DNA of 64,000 nt, from the NCBI GenBank assembly GCA_907165275.2, contig OU015677.1:310001-374000 (forward strand), read 5' to 3'. Numbering within the stretch: the first letter of the stretch is position 1; every line of letters starts with the position of its first letter. The notes beneath the pieces are model-generated. The model saw nothing but the letters and a program-made list of their open reading frames with translations, had not been told where the DNA came from and searched no databases. Position numbers and translations under genes: made by a program. Below, in pieces: positions 19,562 through 29,529 of this stretch. The stretch is from Zygaena filipendulae. Taxonomy: Eukaryota; Arthropoda; Insecta; Lepidoptera; Zygaenidae.

Positions 19562-21133
19562 TTAGTCTATGGTACTGTTGATTTCTTGATAGGCGTCGAT
19601 TTTTTCGTCGTGAAGTTTATTCCTTCTCTTAACAGCATTAGCGGCAACGCCGTGCAACCTCTTCATATGCTTATTACAATTGGGCCAATTCGTGAAGTCT
19701 CTATGGCATATGGTGCAGGAGTACGGCCGGTCACCCGTGTGCTGACGTAAGTGCTGGTCCAGATACTGCTTGCATCGGAACTTCTTGCTGCAGAATGTGC
19801 ATGTATACGGCATCAAGTCGGTGTGGATGATCTTGTGCCTTTTCATTTGCTTGTGCAAACGGAAACATCTCCCGCACTGGTCACATGCATAAGGCATTTT
19901 GTTTCCGTGCACCCCCATGTGGCTGCGCAGTCGGTTCTTTGTTTTAAACGCAAACTTGCATACATCACATTTGTGTGGTCTCGTGTCGTCGTGTAACACA
20001 AGATGACCTGCCAAGGCATGCTTGTTGAAGAAACGTTTTCCACATTTATCACAAGTGTGGTCACGTTTTCTGTCTGTGTGTGTCACTAGATGATTGGATA
20101 GACTTCCTTTGGACTTAAACATCTTGCTACACAATAAGCATGTCAAATCATCAGTGACAGTTTTAAGGATTGATGTGTGTTTTGCTTTTTTAGCCTCGTA
20201 ATACATCTCTGTATGTTGTGTGAGATCCTCTTTGGTTGGGAAACATGTGTTGCATCCGGGACACTTATGATTTGTGGTGTAATGTGTCAATTGATGATGG
20301 TTGGTTTCAACGGACGTAGAAAATTTTTCCAAGCAAATGTAGCATGAAAACTTCAAATATTTATTATGACATTTCACATGTAGAATAAACTTGTCCAAGC
20401 GTGACCTAGAAATTTTACAATCCATACACCTGTACGCATGACACGATTGATGACACTCAATTGAATGTGTTCTCAATTCAGAAATAGTGCTGTAGTGAGT
20501 ATTACAATATGAACAAATCCATAAAAAGTCTTGCCATGTCAATTCCTGCTGTGACATCGGCAAAGAATTCAACTTTGTAACCAATTTTTTACCCCCTCTT
20601 CGTCTGTCTCGCTTTGTGTCCAGTCTTTCTTGTGTTTCATCAGGTAATTCTGAGTTATTTAAAGATTCACTTCTCTCAGCTTCGATTTTAACTAAAACAA
20701 TGTTTGTGGTGGGTTCTGAGCTTGTATCCTTTGATGCCTCCGAGTCAGAGCCTGAATCTGGAGATTTTTTATCCATTGGATCAGCAAGGGCTGGAGGTTC
20801 ATTTACCACTGAACTATCATGTTCCGAATCATGTTTTAATGTTACCTCCTCTTTGATTAAGTTTTTGCTGCCAATCATGTCAGTGAAAAATTTTTGCGCC
20901 TTCTCAACAGACAGCACGAAGACATAGGCTTGTTGCAAGGAGTCGCAGCACATCATACAAACTGTGTTCGGCAACGATTCTTTGCCAAAGAAATTCCAAT
21001 CTCCGACATTGAGTCGTAGCAACATGTCGACCAATCCGCGCCGCTTGTCCGGGTAATGTTCTACGTCCATCATTTCATGACTAAGTTTGGACTGCGCACA
21101 AAGGCGACAATATAATAAATTCAAGTTATTCAT
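19562..21133 (-). CDS. ZAD/C2H2 zinc-finger protein (paralogue 4), single exon
   Basis: The intact 523-codon ORF starts at ATG 21133 (MNNLNLLYCRLCAQSKLS). The ZAD (CRLC near residue 9, then NTVCMMCCDSLQQAYVFV) is followed by an acidic linker containing VKIEAERSES. The finger series matches paralogue 3 one for one, from WICSYCNTHYS to YSCTICHRDF...HMKRLH. The C-terminus differs: instead of the DGVFP...EEWK...GRPK tail it ends RRNKLHDEKIDAYQEINSTID. It is probably a nuclear DNA-binding factor and the sister of the convergent gene at 15583. Confidence 0.92.
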   Translation of the reverse strand: MNNLNLLYCRLCAQSKLSHEMMDVEHYPDKRRGLVDMLLRLNVGDWNFFGKESLPNTVCMMCCDSLQQAYVFVLSVEKAQKFFTDMIGSKNLIKEEVTLKHDSEHDSSVVNEPPALADPMDKKSPDSGSDSEASKDTSSEPTTNIVLVKIEAERSESLNNSELPDETQERLDTKRDRRRGGKKLVTKLNSLPMSQQELTWQDFLWICSYCNTHYSTISELRTHSIECHQSCHAYRCMDCKISRSRLDKFILHVKCHNKYLKFSCYICLEKFSTSVETNHHQLTHYTTNHKCPGCNTCFPTKEDLTQHTEMYYEAKKAKHTSILKTVTDDLTCLLCSKMFKSKGSLSNHLVTHTDRKRDHTCDKCGKRFFNKHALAGHLVLHDDTRPHKCDVCKFAFKTKNRLRSHMGVHGNKMPYACDQCGRCFRLHKQMKRHKIIHTDLMPYTCTFCSKKFRCKQYLDQHLRQHTGDRPYSCTICHRDFTNWPNCNKHMKRLHGVAANAVKRRNKLHDEKIDAYQEINSTID

Positions 21134-22309
21134 TTGTAACTTCGTTTAATAATCTTCGTCATTTAACACTTTGTACAGAAGTCATATTATTCTCTTTAGT
21201 TAATAAAACACAAATCACTACGCCAACTAAAACGATTGTCTTGGTAAAGAAAAGCTGTAGGTAAACAAGCTTTCCGAGCGCTCGCTCAATTCAATTTCTT
21301 GTGTTTAAGGCGATCAGCGATGCGTATTTGCGTAGACCTCTCCGTCTACGGCGTAGACGCTCCGTTCACGGCTCACGCGTATTTGACATTGACATTTCGC
21401 CAGGCTCCACTTCCAGTGTTTCAGTTTCTTTTTCAGACAGCAAAGTGTATGATTTTTTTTTTTTTTTTTTGTTATGGCATCGCGCGGTTTGCGCATTTTG
21501 CCAGTTTCAAGGTAGGGAAACGATGATAAACATGAAAAGGATGCGGATTCGGAATTTTGGATTGCCGTTACGGTTTTCTGAGGTTTTTTTTTTTTTTTAT
21601 TTTTTTTTATGGCAATTGTCATTAATGACATTGTGCCAGTGTCGCGTTAATTTAATTTGCAAAAAAAATGAACGCGCGAAATTTTGGGCGTTCGTTTTAA
21701 TAAGAATAGTGATGAAATGGGATGAACTATGTACAATAGGACAAGACAGAAATTATATACTTATACTTAAATAAATAAGAGAATATGAACGAATAATAAG
21801 TCATAATTTAATATCGTTAAAAGTAAGAAAGTCTACTAGGATTTTATAAATTGGTTTTGGAGCTTGCGAACTGCGAAAATGATGAACATCTGACATCTGT
21901 GATAGTGTGATCTGTCACAATGACAAGTGTCAGAGATCGATGACATGACAAGTTTGTGTTCAGAAAGTTGTTCTAGTAGGTAGGTACATACGGTAGTATC
22001 TCTAAGTAGTTTGTGGTAGGTACCTAAGGCCAGTATTGGAGAAGTATTATTCAGAAACTACACCTAGGTAGGTAGGTACCTTCAAAGTTCAATGTATAGC
22101 AAGTTGGCAACAACAGTTTTCCGACAGCAAGATATTACGTTCTTCAATCTAAGCGACAAACTATTTCCTTACCTGAGTTCCTTACTAACAAGTGTGTACG
22201 GTAGAGTGTGTAAGTGTAACAGATAATTTTATTATAAACTCGTTTGTCGTATAAACCCTACATCCAAATATACAAACTTATAAAATTACTCATTAACTTC
22301 TATAACTGT

Positions 22310-22485
22310 AATAATAGTTTCTTATGTAATGCGATGAGTGTTTGTTTGTTACGCTTTCACGCCCTAACTATTCTACCGATCAACATGAAATTTTGCATCG
22401 CATATACGTTGTACTAAACTCTTTATCTCGAAAATCAAGCGGGAACTCCGACATCACTCTAGGTGAAACCGTGGGGAACAGCTAG
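22310..22485 (+). repeat. Helitron-like element, CTAG 3' end
   Basis: The body GTTTGTTACGCTTTCACGCC...CATGAAATTTTGCAT...CGGGAACTCCGA ends GTGAAACCGTGGGGAACAGCTAG|T. The left end is indistinct. Confidence 0.7.
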
Positions 22486-22492
22486 TCAATAA

Positions 22493-22771
22493 TCCTTACT
22501 TTTTTTATAAATGCGAAAGTGAGTTTGTTTGTTACGCTTCCACGCGTTAACGGCTCAACCGATCATCATGAAATTTTGAATACACGTTGTCGGGGGTGCA
22601 GAAAACAACATAGGGTACTTTTTATCACGGAATTCCCGTGGGAACTCCGAAAAAGCGCGCGTGAAACTGAACTTTTGCATAATACAAGTTGTCAGGGGGT
22701 CGGGATACTGAAAAGGATATACGGTTCTTTTATCCCAGAATTCCCGCGGGATCTCCGAAATTAACACCTAG
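22493..22771 (+). repeat. Helitron-like element, complete TC...CTAG copy
   Basis: It starts A|TCCTTACT...ATAAATGCGAAAGTGAG and ends ATTAACACCTAG|T. The 5'-TC, 3'-CTAG and A/T insertion context are those of lepidopteran non-autonomous Helitrons. It ends 38 bp from the stop of the METTL25-type gene. Confidence 0.75.
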
Positions 22772-22808
22772 TATTTAATAAACTTTCACTATTGATACCT
22801 GATTTGTT

Positions 22809-24811
22809 TTATTTGACAGCAATCAAAGCCAAACATCTAGGCGACAATTTTTCATTGAAAATCTTCTTAAAGCTACAATTTTTTACACCGTTCTCGGTCA
22901 GCAACAATAATCTATCGTACAATATGAAGTTTTCGATCGCAGGCTGCAGTCTACATTGTATTAGAATAAAGATGGCCGCCTTCACTGTTAAATCCGTTGT
23001 TTGGCGCCAAATTGACCTTAGCTCGTCTAAATCGAAAGCCAATGACTTATTAACTGCACAGGCTTCGACTTTGTAAGGTTCAACTGTATTTGTAAGTTCT
23101 GGAGATTCATTTTCTAGTTGTAACGTAAAGCCGCTGCACGCATTAACGATGTACGTTTCGAAATCGTTGTTTAATGCTTTCGTTTTAACAGCCTTGCGCT
23201 TGTTTCTTTTTAATTTGCAGTTACCTAAAAAAAAATCACTTTGAAAATTGGTCCTTCGAGCCGGACTTTGGTGATAAATTCAAGACATCCAACTGCTATA
23301 GTCAAAGTTGGAGCGCTAAGAGTGAATGTTATAAGTTTACTAAAAGTATCTACTCTACTTCTGAGGCTAGACTAGATAGACTATAGACTCTCAGTAACTT
23401 ATTTAGGCTACTTGAAATTCTGTTCATAAACTTACGTCTTTGAGCATATAGCTGTAAGGTAGCCCTCGCCATTAAATTAAAAACGGAATCCTGCAGATTA
23501 TCTTCAGGCAAACAAGGAGGCTGAGCGGCCAATCTCAAAAATGGTATCTTCATAAACTTTGAACCATCATATTTTTCAAAAATAGGCTTTAGACGATCAC
23601 TTAGTGGTATATTCTTGAAGCGATCGCCACGCAAAGCCATTTTGTGATAGCAACAAGGCATTACAACTAAAGCCTTTGCGTCGGTCAATTTCAGAAACAA
23701 ATTCATAGCGTCTATCGTCAGGTCGGCGCACGCGTGAAGCCCTGATATGCAGAAACCATTAAATTTTGCAAATTTATCGTTCAGAAATTCCACAATATTT
23801 CCATTTGAATTTTCAGCGATTGTATGTTTGATATATTTAACTTTTTCTGTCGAGGACTTGTGGTATTTGCGCTGGCGCATCTTAGCGCCAACATAATGAC
23901 TGTCGTTGCATTCCAAACCCAAGACATTGTAATTTGTAGTGTCAAATATTATTTGGTCCAGATAACCCTGAAATCACAACTTCATTATTTCAATTTCGAA
24001 TAAAATTAACGTATAGTATGATACTCGTAAAACCGCGGAGAAAGAGGCAGCGGCAGCGTCAAAGTTGAAACTTCCACGTAGGCAACTAATAGTTTTATTT
24101 ACAGACTGTTCCTCCCAGTATCACCCGCGTTAATTTTAGAGTTCCCGGGGGAATTCCGAGATAAAAAGTACCCTATGTCCTTCTTTGTACCCCTGACAAT
24201 TTGTATGCAAAATTTCATGATGATCGGTTTAGTAGTTGAGGCGTGAAAGTGTTCAAACAAACAATCAATAAATAACTCACTAGGTATATATCTTATTTAC
24301 GAGTATAGGTGTCTGGTTAGCTAGGTCATGAGTGGATATTAGCACATGATTGATACCTGAATTTTATCGGCTCAAGTGATAATAATTAAAAAGTGTTTAC
24401 CAAACCGGATCCCAAATCGACGACTGTATCACAGTCGGAGAGCTCGCAGACATCTTTGATGATCCGCGCCAAATTAACAATTTCATGCTTCTTCTTTGGA
24501 CCCAGCGGCGCTTTAATATCTCCATGATCAGCTATTTCTACGTCTATGATCCCTTCGTTTACGCTAGATATCCTTCGCAATTTAGCGAAGAGCTCCTTCA
24601 AAAAGTCGTCCTTTTCAATCAAATCATCAAAATCGAAATCCTCATCAAAAACATCGATAGTTTCCAATTCTTTCACATTTATATTACCCAATATATCTCT
24701 TACGAGTATTTCTGTATTAGCAAAGTTGTACAAATATTGATACTGTTGAAAGAACAGAATGCTTTCTTCGAAATATTCTTCAGGGTCAGCAAAAGATGGC
24801 GGCAAAGTCAT
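22809..24811 (-). CDS. METTL25-like: METTL25-family methyltransferase-like protein, three exons
   Basis: Exon 1 is 24811-24401, exon 2 23967-23436 and exon 3 23224-22809. The joins are GGTTTG|GTAAAC to TTTCAG|GGTTAT (phase 0) and AGAC|GTAAGT to TTTTAG|GTAAC (phase 1). They give 452 residues. The SAM-binding motif I spans the first junction (VVDLGSGLGYL, residues 130-140). Downstream are GLHACADLT (213-221), PCCYHKM (241-247) and the family C-terminus ILYDRLLLLTEN...LSPRCLALIAVK. This order is that of the Methyltransf_32 family (METTL25/METTL25B-RRNAD1). The substrate is not established from sequence. The length is nearer METTL25B. A CCAG acceptor lies 6 nt upstream of the ATG in frame, so an extra 5' exon is possible. 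Intron 1 holds a Helitron-like copy. Confidence 0.85.
24103..24290 (-). repeat. Helitron-like element in METTL25-like intron 1
   Basis: Reverse-orientation body: CACCCGCGTTAATTTTAGAG, then TTCCGAGATAAAAAGTACCC...TTTCATGATGATCGGTTTAG...GGCGTGAAAGTG. The CTAG end has decayed. Confidence 0.7.
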
Positions 24812-26472
24812 ATCGGCCTGGAAAAAGTTGGTCGTCTATTTTCTTACTTCAGATTTTTCGACTAGGTACTTAATAAGGAATAAGTTTTGACCAATCACAC
24901 AATAGGGTTAAAAAAATCATATTATATTAGGTATACCTAGGTATTTTATTTCGACACAATATGTTCACAACATAAATTATATAGCAAAACTGCAAAAACG
25001 GGTCACTTATGGCTGCTTTGGAAAGTAGTTTGCTCAGAATCAAGTAGCAAATCGATCGCACTATGTTTTAATATAGGTTATATTTTTTTCATTTTTACTA
25101 GGCCATGTCTAAATTATTTATAATACAATATTTAACGCGTACGCCGCCCGCAGCAAGAAAATTCGATCCGGTAGGCGTGGGCGTAGCGCTTGGAATTTCG
25201 TTGATAGGTCATCGCCAAACTAATGTTGAATAACTTTTAAAGTATAAATTTTTTCGACATAAAATATATTTTAATCATATTATTGTTAATTTCTTTAAAT
25301 GGGGTGTTTTAGGTTTTCAGTTAATTCATTAACATGTATATTATCTTTGCTTCCGATATTAAGAAATCATTGGCAATAACAGACTATATCCATCTCTATT
25401 TGATCAAAATTGACCCAGTATAATATGTATTGTTTTTTTTTTTAATTAAATAGGTGTAGGTAAGTTGAAATAATTTTTACAAGCCTAGTAATGCAAATGT
25501 TTAATGCGGAATAATTTTGAAATGCAGCCGATTCAAGGAAATTGGAATTTAGACATGCTTAACTAAAGCTAAATTGATACAAAAGTTATGAAATAAAACA
25601 CTGTTCTAATAATTAAAACATATTATTTTAAAGTCTCAACATCTATTTAGTATACATACATATTCTCATGTTTCCTAACAAGATAGTCCGTCTCATTCAT
25701 TAGAAAGATATAATAAAGAAAGACTTTACACGCAAAATGTACTCTTCGCAAAAGATGCACTTGTTGCGAAACGCACTTTTGCATATTTCGCGAAGCGCCC
25801 AACCGTATTCATTGACAAGATTCTCACATCTGAACCTTTACCCTAATTCGGGGGTAACTTCGAAATGCAACAGGCTTAATATACCGCTATCCCACCCTAC
25901 CGCATCCAGCGGAAATTAAGAAAACTTCGGACTTCTTAAACTATTTCATCATCAAAAAACCCAACTAGTTTCTACTAAAAATTTCCTGATAGGTACGATA
26001 CGATCGAACCCGTGGTTCGGTAACCACTAAAGTGCAGTAACTATAGACTTTGTATTTTGGTGTAAGACGGGGGCATATGCGACATGCGTACTTCCGATCT
26101 GAATGCTTTAAGAGAGCCGCTTATGCCCAATGCTGAGGTAAATGATACCGACGAAAAAGGTAACTCAACAGTATATCTAACAGCTTTCTGGTAGCCTACA
26201 ATAATCAGCAAAGTTTTATGTGTTTTCTCTGGCAACGATAATGTAGGAATAATAAAATTATATATAATGGAATAAGACCCCCCTAAGTGTCAACAATTCG
26301 TTTCAAATGATTACCATTCTTAAAAGCGCGAAAATATCAAAGGAACATATGTTAAAAGTTCTAGATTTTTGGTAACAATGCTTGGAGAGAAGAAGTTCAG
26401 TCGTGGATACTTAAAGGACCAGCCTGATCCGTGATCATTCCAGAAGATTCTCCCTTTAGACAACTTTTTTGT
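24812..26472. other. Intergenic region between two minus-strand genes
   Basis: AT-rich sequence upstream of the METTL25-like gene and downstream of PITRM1. A Lys/Asn-type AATAAA on the minus strand is plausible near 26250 (TTATTCC region), but I cannot assign a polyadenylation site. No ORF or familiar repeat. Confidence 0.4.
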
Positions 26473-29400
26473 TTACTGCTGTGGCCCACTTATCTTCTCC
26501 CAAGTCTCGCTTCCTTTGCTTATGGTCTGTCCAGCACCTTCGCCTATCACGCACTTCGCAGCCCACTTGTCTGCTGTCAAATATTTATGGCACACATCGA
26601 TCAAGTCTTCCTTCTTGACAGCTAGCACTCTTTCTCTCTGCGTCTTCCAAATGTCATAAGAGAGCCCATAGAGGAACAGATCGATCCCTTTTCCGTATTC
26701 CGCAACCGGCTGATCCATTTGCTGGAGGATAGACAATTTCGCCTCAAACAAGTTCTGATCGTCGACCAATTTCGCATTTTTCGCCATCCAGTCGGATGTT
26801 TCGTCGAAGACGTCCAAAGTGGTCCTCGAATTGGGATCTCTGTACGAATAATAGTTGAAAACGCCGTCCATTGTCAACATTGCTCCACCACCGTACGCGC
26901 CATTTTGTTCTCTAACAACCGGATGAAGGTATTTGGAGGTTAAAAATCTTGAGAGTACCCTCAATTTCGGGTAGTCAGGATCCGTGTAGGGCACCGCAGG
27001 TATAACCTTAGCGCAAAAATTGACCGGTATATTCATGGATATATGCAGTCCACGTTTCTCTTTTGGCATATCTTTAGAGTCTGTCCAGTTTATGCGGTTT
27101 ATATCTTTCTGTGCGTCGTCTTTGCATAGTTCAGAACAGAATTTGTCTATGGATTCGTGGATATCTTTGTTTGTGTTCGAGTAGTGGAACGCTGCTCTTA
27201 AGTTGCTGCCTTTTAGAATACACTGAGCTATATCGCCGACTGTTGATTGTATTTCATCGATTTTGCAATTTTTATGTATATCCTGCATCTTCATCACATG
27301 ATGGAGTCCTAGTAGATTCTCCTTACATTCGTCTACTGAAGAGATCAAGGAACGTGCCGCTTGCATCGCATAAGTATGACCGCTGTCTATTATGCCACTA
27401 GTAAGGGAAGACGTATAATTATTCAACAACATTGAAAGCCGCTCAGTGTTCTTAAAGTTCGGTTTGCTGAATATTTCACTCCATATTTCTAGCATTTTAG
27501 GCATATTTTCGTCGAGACAGTGGCTGCTTATCAGAACACCCTGCTCGTATTGTTCATTCAAGTCTATATGCTCAGTTATATGAGTCAGAAAGCTCAATCC
27601 GGAAGTGGATTTGCTGACGAATTTATCAAAATCTCTGTAATTGTAGGACTTTGTATCGAATTTATCCGTTACGTAATTGAAAAACGGTATAAGTTGCCTC
27701 TGCTTAGAATCAAGACAATCTATACCCAATACTCCTTTGAAATACGTAACACCATTGGTGTTTGCTTCACATAGTTGCAAAGGTATTGTTCCAGACTTGG
27801 TGTGCTTTAATGGTGGAGCAGTTTTGTTCAGGGTTATCTCCTCGATTTTCAGACAGGGCAGGATGTCTAGGTTCTGCTCTTTCTTTTGAGCTTTTGATAG
27901 CTCGATACCATCTTTGTATATTTGCTCTTTTTGTTCACTGTTCAAAGCTTGCACTTTATCTTTTAACAGCTTAGCTTCGGCTTCGTTAAACACGTCGTCG
28001 AATTTTGGATCAGGAAGCATTGTCATCACCAACTTATGGTTGTTTTTAATGAAATACTTTTCAACTACATCCTTAATGTAACTCGGTTTAACAAGGTTGC
28101 CTTTCAGTTGATCAAGGAGCTGGTTAACTTTCAACGCATCAAGAACTGGACCATCATGATTCCACATGGGCATCAAATTAAACAGCACATTGAGACCAAA
28201 TTTAGGTGACTGATGCTTGATTGACAGTTCAAAACCATGCAAAACACTTTCGATATGATCTTTCTCAAAACCCTTAGTATAAATCTCTTCTAAGGTCTGG
28301 TTGGTTAACTTTTCTACAAGCTCAAATTTATCTTTCTCCACGTCTCTCAATCCTACAACGAATATAGTATCTCTGATTTGATTATCGTAACCTGTCAATG
28401 AATTGTAACCTCCAGATATATTTTTCTCAATCAAGCTTTTGTAGAATGCTGAATTTGGGCCAATTATCATCAGTTCAGCCAAAGCTGTTAGCATAAATGT
28501 GTCGTAAATACTCGTTATGTCTGACATGGCATAACCGATTGCAATTTGATTCTGTTTTTCAAGTGGACCGCCATACTGGTCAACTCTACAAGTGATGGTA
28601 GCATGTTTTGGCGAAGTCCAACGTTCTTGAGGAGTAACAACAGTGTGAACTGGGTCCAAATGATCATAATGACTTAAGTATGATTCATTTAGGAATTTCA
28701 AGTTTGCAGCCAGCGGGAAGTTTCCATATGAATAAATTCTAGCATTGCTGGGGTGGTAGTAAGTGGAATGGAATTTCTTTAAATACTCATGAGTCAAGCT
28801 TGGAATATGCAATGGGTCTCCTCCAGAGACATATCCATATGTGCCTTTCGGTAATATTGTATTAATAAACTTTTGTCCAAATACAGAACTGGTTTCTGAA
28901 AACGCTCCCTTCATTTCATTGTATACAACACCTTTGAACGTCATATCTGAATTTTTATCTTCCAAGTTAGAGTGCTCGAGCCTCCAGCCTTCTTGTAGGA
29001 AGTCCAGCCTCAGCAAATTTGGTTTGAAAACTGCATCCAGATAGACTTTCTGAAGATTTCTATAGTCAATTTCGTTTTGTGACGAAAACGGGTAGAATGT
29101 GTAATCGGGGCCAGTTAAAGCGTTCATGAATGTTGCTAAAGACCGATTGAGCATTTTGAAAAACGGATCTCGAACCGGATACTTTTCGGATCCACACAGA
29201 ACTGTATGTTCAAGTATGTGAGGTGTTCCCATTGAATCTAACGGTGTTGTACGAAAACCGACTGAGAAAACATTGTTTGAGTCGTCACGTTCTAAATGCA
29301 AGTATTGCGTCTTCGTTCTTTCATGAGTGAGAAAGTAAGCAGTCATGTTATACTCTTTAATATGTTCAATGTCAGAGCAAAGGAAGCCATGTACAGTTTT

Positions 29401-29529
29401 TCCAGGTTGAATGTTTTTGGCGAGTGATTCTTTCTTTTTCAGGATGCTTCCGCTGCATTTCCTTTGGCTAGAGTATGCCAGGCGAGTGCGTAGAGCATTC
29501 CAACCATACTTGCTTATTTTCGAATACAT
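26473..29529 (-). CDS. PITRM1: Presequence protease, mitochondrial (PITRM1/PreP)
   Basis: A single intact ORF of 1018 codons; human PITRM1 is about the same size. The basic, hydroxylated N-terminus (MYSKISKYGWNALRTRLAYS) is a likely mitochondrial targeting peptide. The inverted zinc motif HILEH lies at residues 104-108, within GTPHILEHTVLCGSEKYPVR, and the third zinc ligand Glu at 205 lies in VVYNEMKGAFSE. These are the positions of the catalytic residues known for human PreP. The C-terminal half includes RLSMLLNNYTSSLTSGIIDS and AVPYTDPDYPKLRVLSRFLT plus a glycine-rich YGGGAM loop. M16C peptidases degrade cleaved presequences and other unstructured peptides in the matrix. The coding region has no intron; a TTACAG acceptor 21 nt upstream of the ATG suggests a 5' UTR intron. 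Confidence 0.96.
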   Translation of the reverse strand: MYSKISKYGWNALRTRLAYSSQRKCSGSILKKKESLAKNIQPGKTVHGFLCSDIEHIKEYNMTAYFLTHERTKTQYLHLERDDSNNVFSVGFRTTPLDSMGTPHILEHTVLCGSEKYPVRDPFFKMLNRSLATFMNALTGPDYTFYPFSSQNEIDYRNLQKVYLDAVFKPNLLRLDFLQEGWRLEHSNLEDKNSDMTFKGVVYNEMKGAFSETSSVFGQKFINTILPKGTYGYVSGGDPLHIPSLTHEYLKKFHSTYYHPSNARIYSYGNFPLAANLKFLNESYLSHYDHLDPVHTVVTPQERWTSPKHATITCRVDQYGGPLEKQNQIAIGYAMSDITSIYDTFMLTALAELMIIGPNSAFYKSLIEKNISGGYNSLTGYDNQIRDTIFVVGLRDVEKDKFELVEKLTNQTLEEIYTKGFEKDHIESVLHGFELSIKHQSPKFGLNVLFNLMPMWNHDGPVLDALKVNQLLDQLKGNLVKPSYIKDVVEKYFIKNNHKLVMTMLPDPKFDDVFNEAEAKLLKDKVQALNSEQKEQIYKDGIELSKAQKKEQNLDILPCLKIEEITLNKTAPPLKHTKSGTIPLQLCEANTNGVTYFKGVLGIDCLDSKQRQLIPFFNYVTDKFDTKSYNYRDFDKFVSKSTSGLSFLTHITEHIDLNEQYEQGVLISSHCLDENMPKMLEIWSEIFSKPNFKNTERLSMLLNNYTSSLTSGIIDSGHTYAMQAARSLISSVDECKENLLGLHHVMKMQDIHKNCKIDEIQSTVGDIAQCILKGSNLRAAFHYSNTNKDIHESIDKFCSELCKDDAQKDINRINWTDSKDMPKEKRGLHISMNIPVNFCAKVIPAVPYTDPDYPKLRVLSRFLTSKYLHPVVREQNGAYGGGAMLTMDGVFNYYSYRDPNSRTTLDVFDETSDWMAKNAKLVDDQNLFEAKLSILQQMDQPVAEYGKGIDLFLYGLSYDIWKTQRERVLAVKKEDLIDVCHKYLTADKWAAKCVIGEGAGQTISKGSETWEKISGPQQ

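Larger units (their letters stand above)
21134..22808. other. Upstream region of paralogue 4 and Helitron-like repeats
   Basis: The first ~700 bp form the 5' flank of the minus-strand zinc-finger gene. They contain T-rich runs at about 21450-21470 and 21585-21608, and the shared string at 21287-21307. From 22.3 kb, Helitron-like copies continue up to the 3' end of the METTL25-type gene. No gene is supported. Confidence 0.45.
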
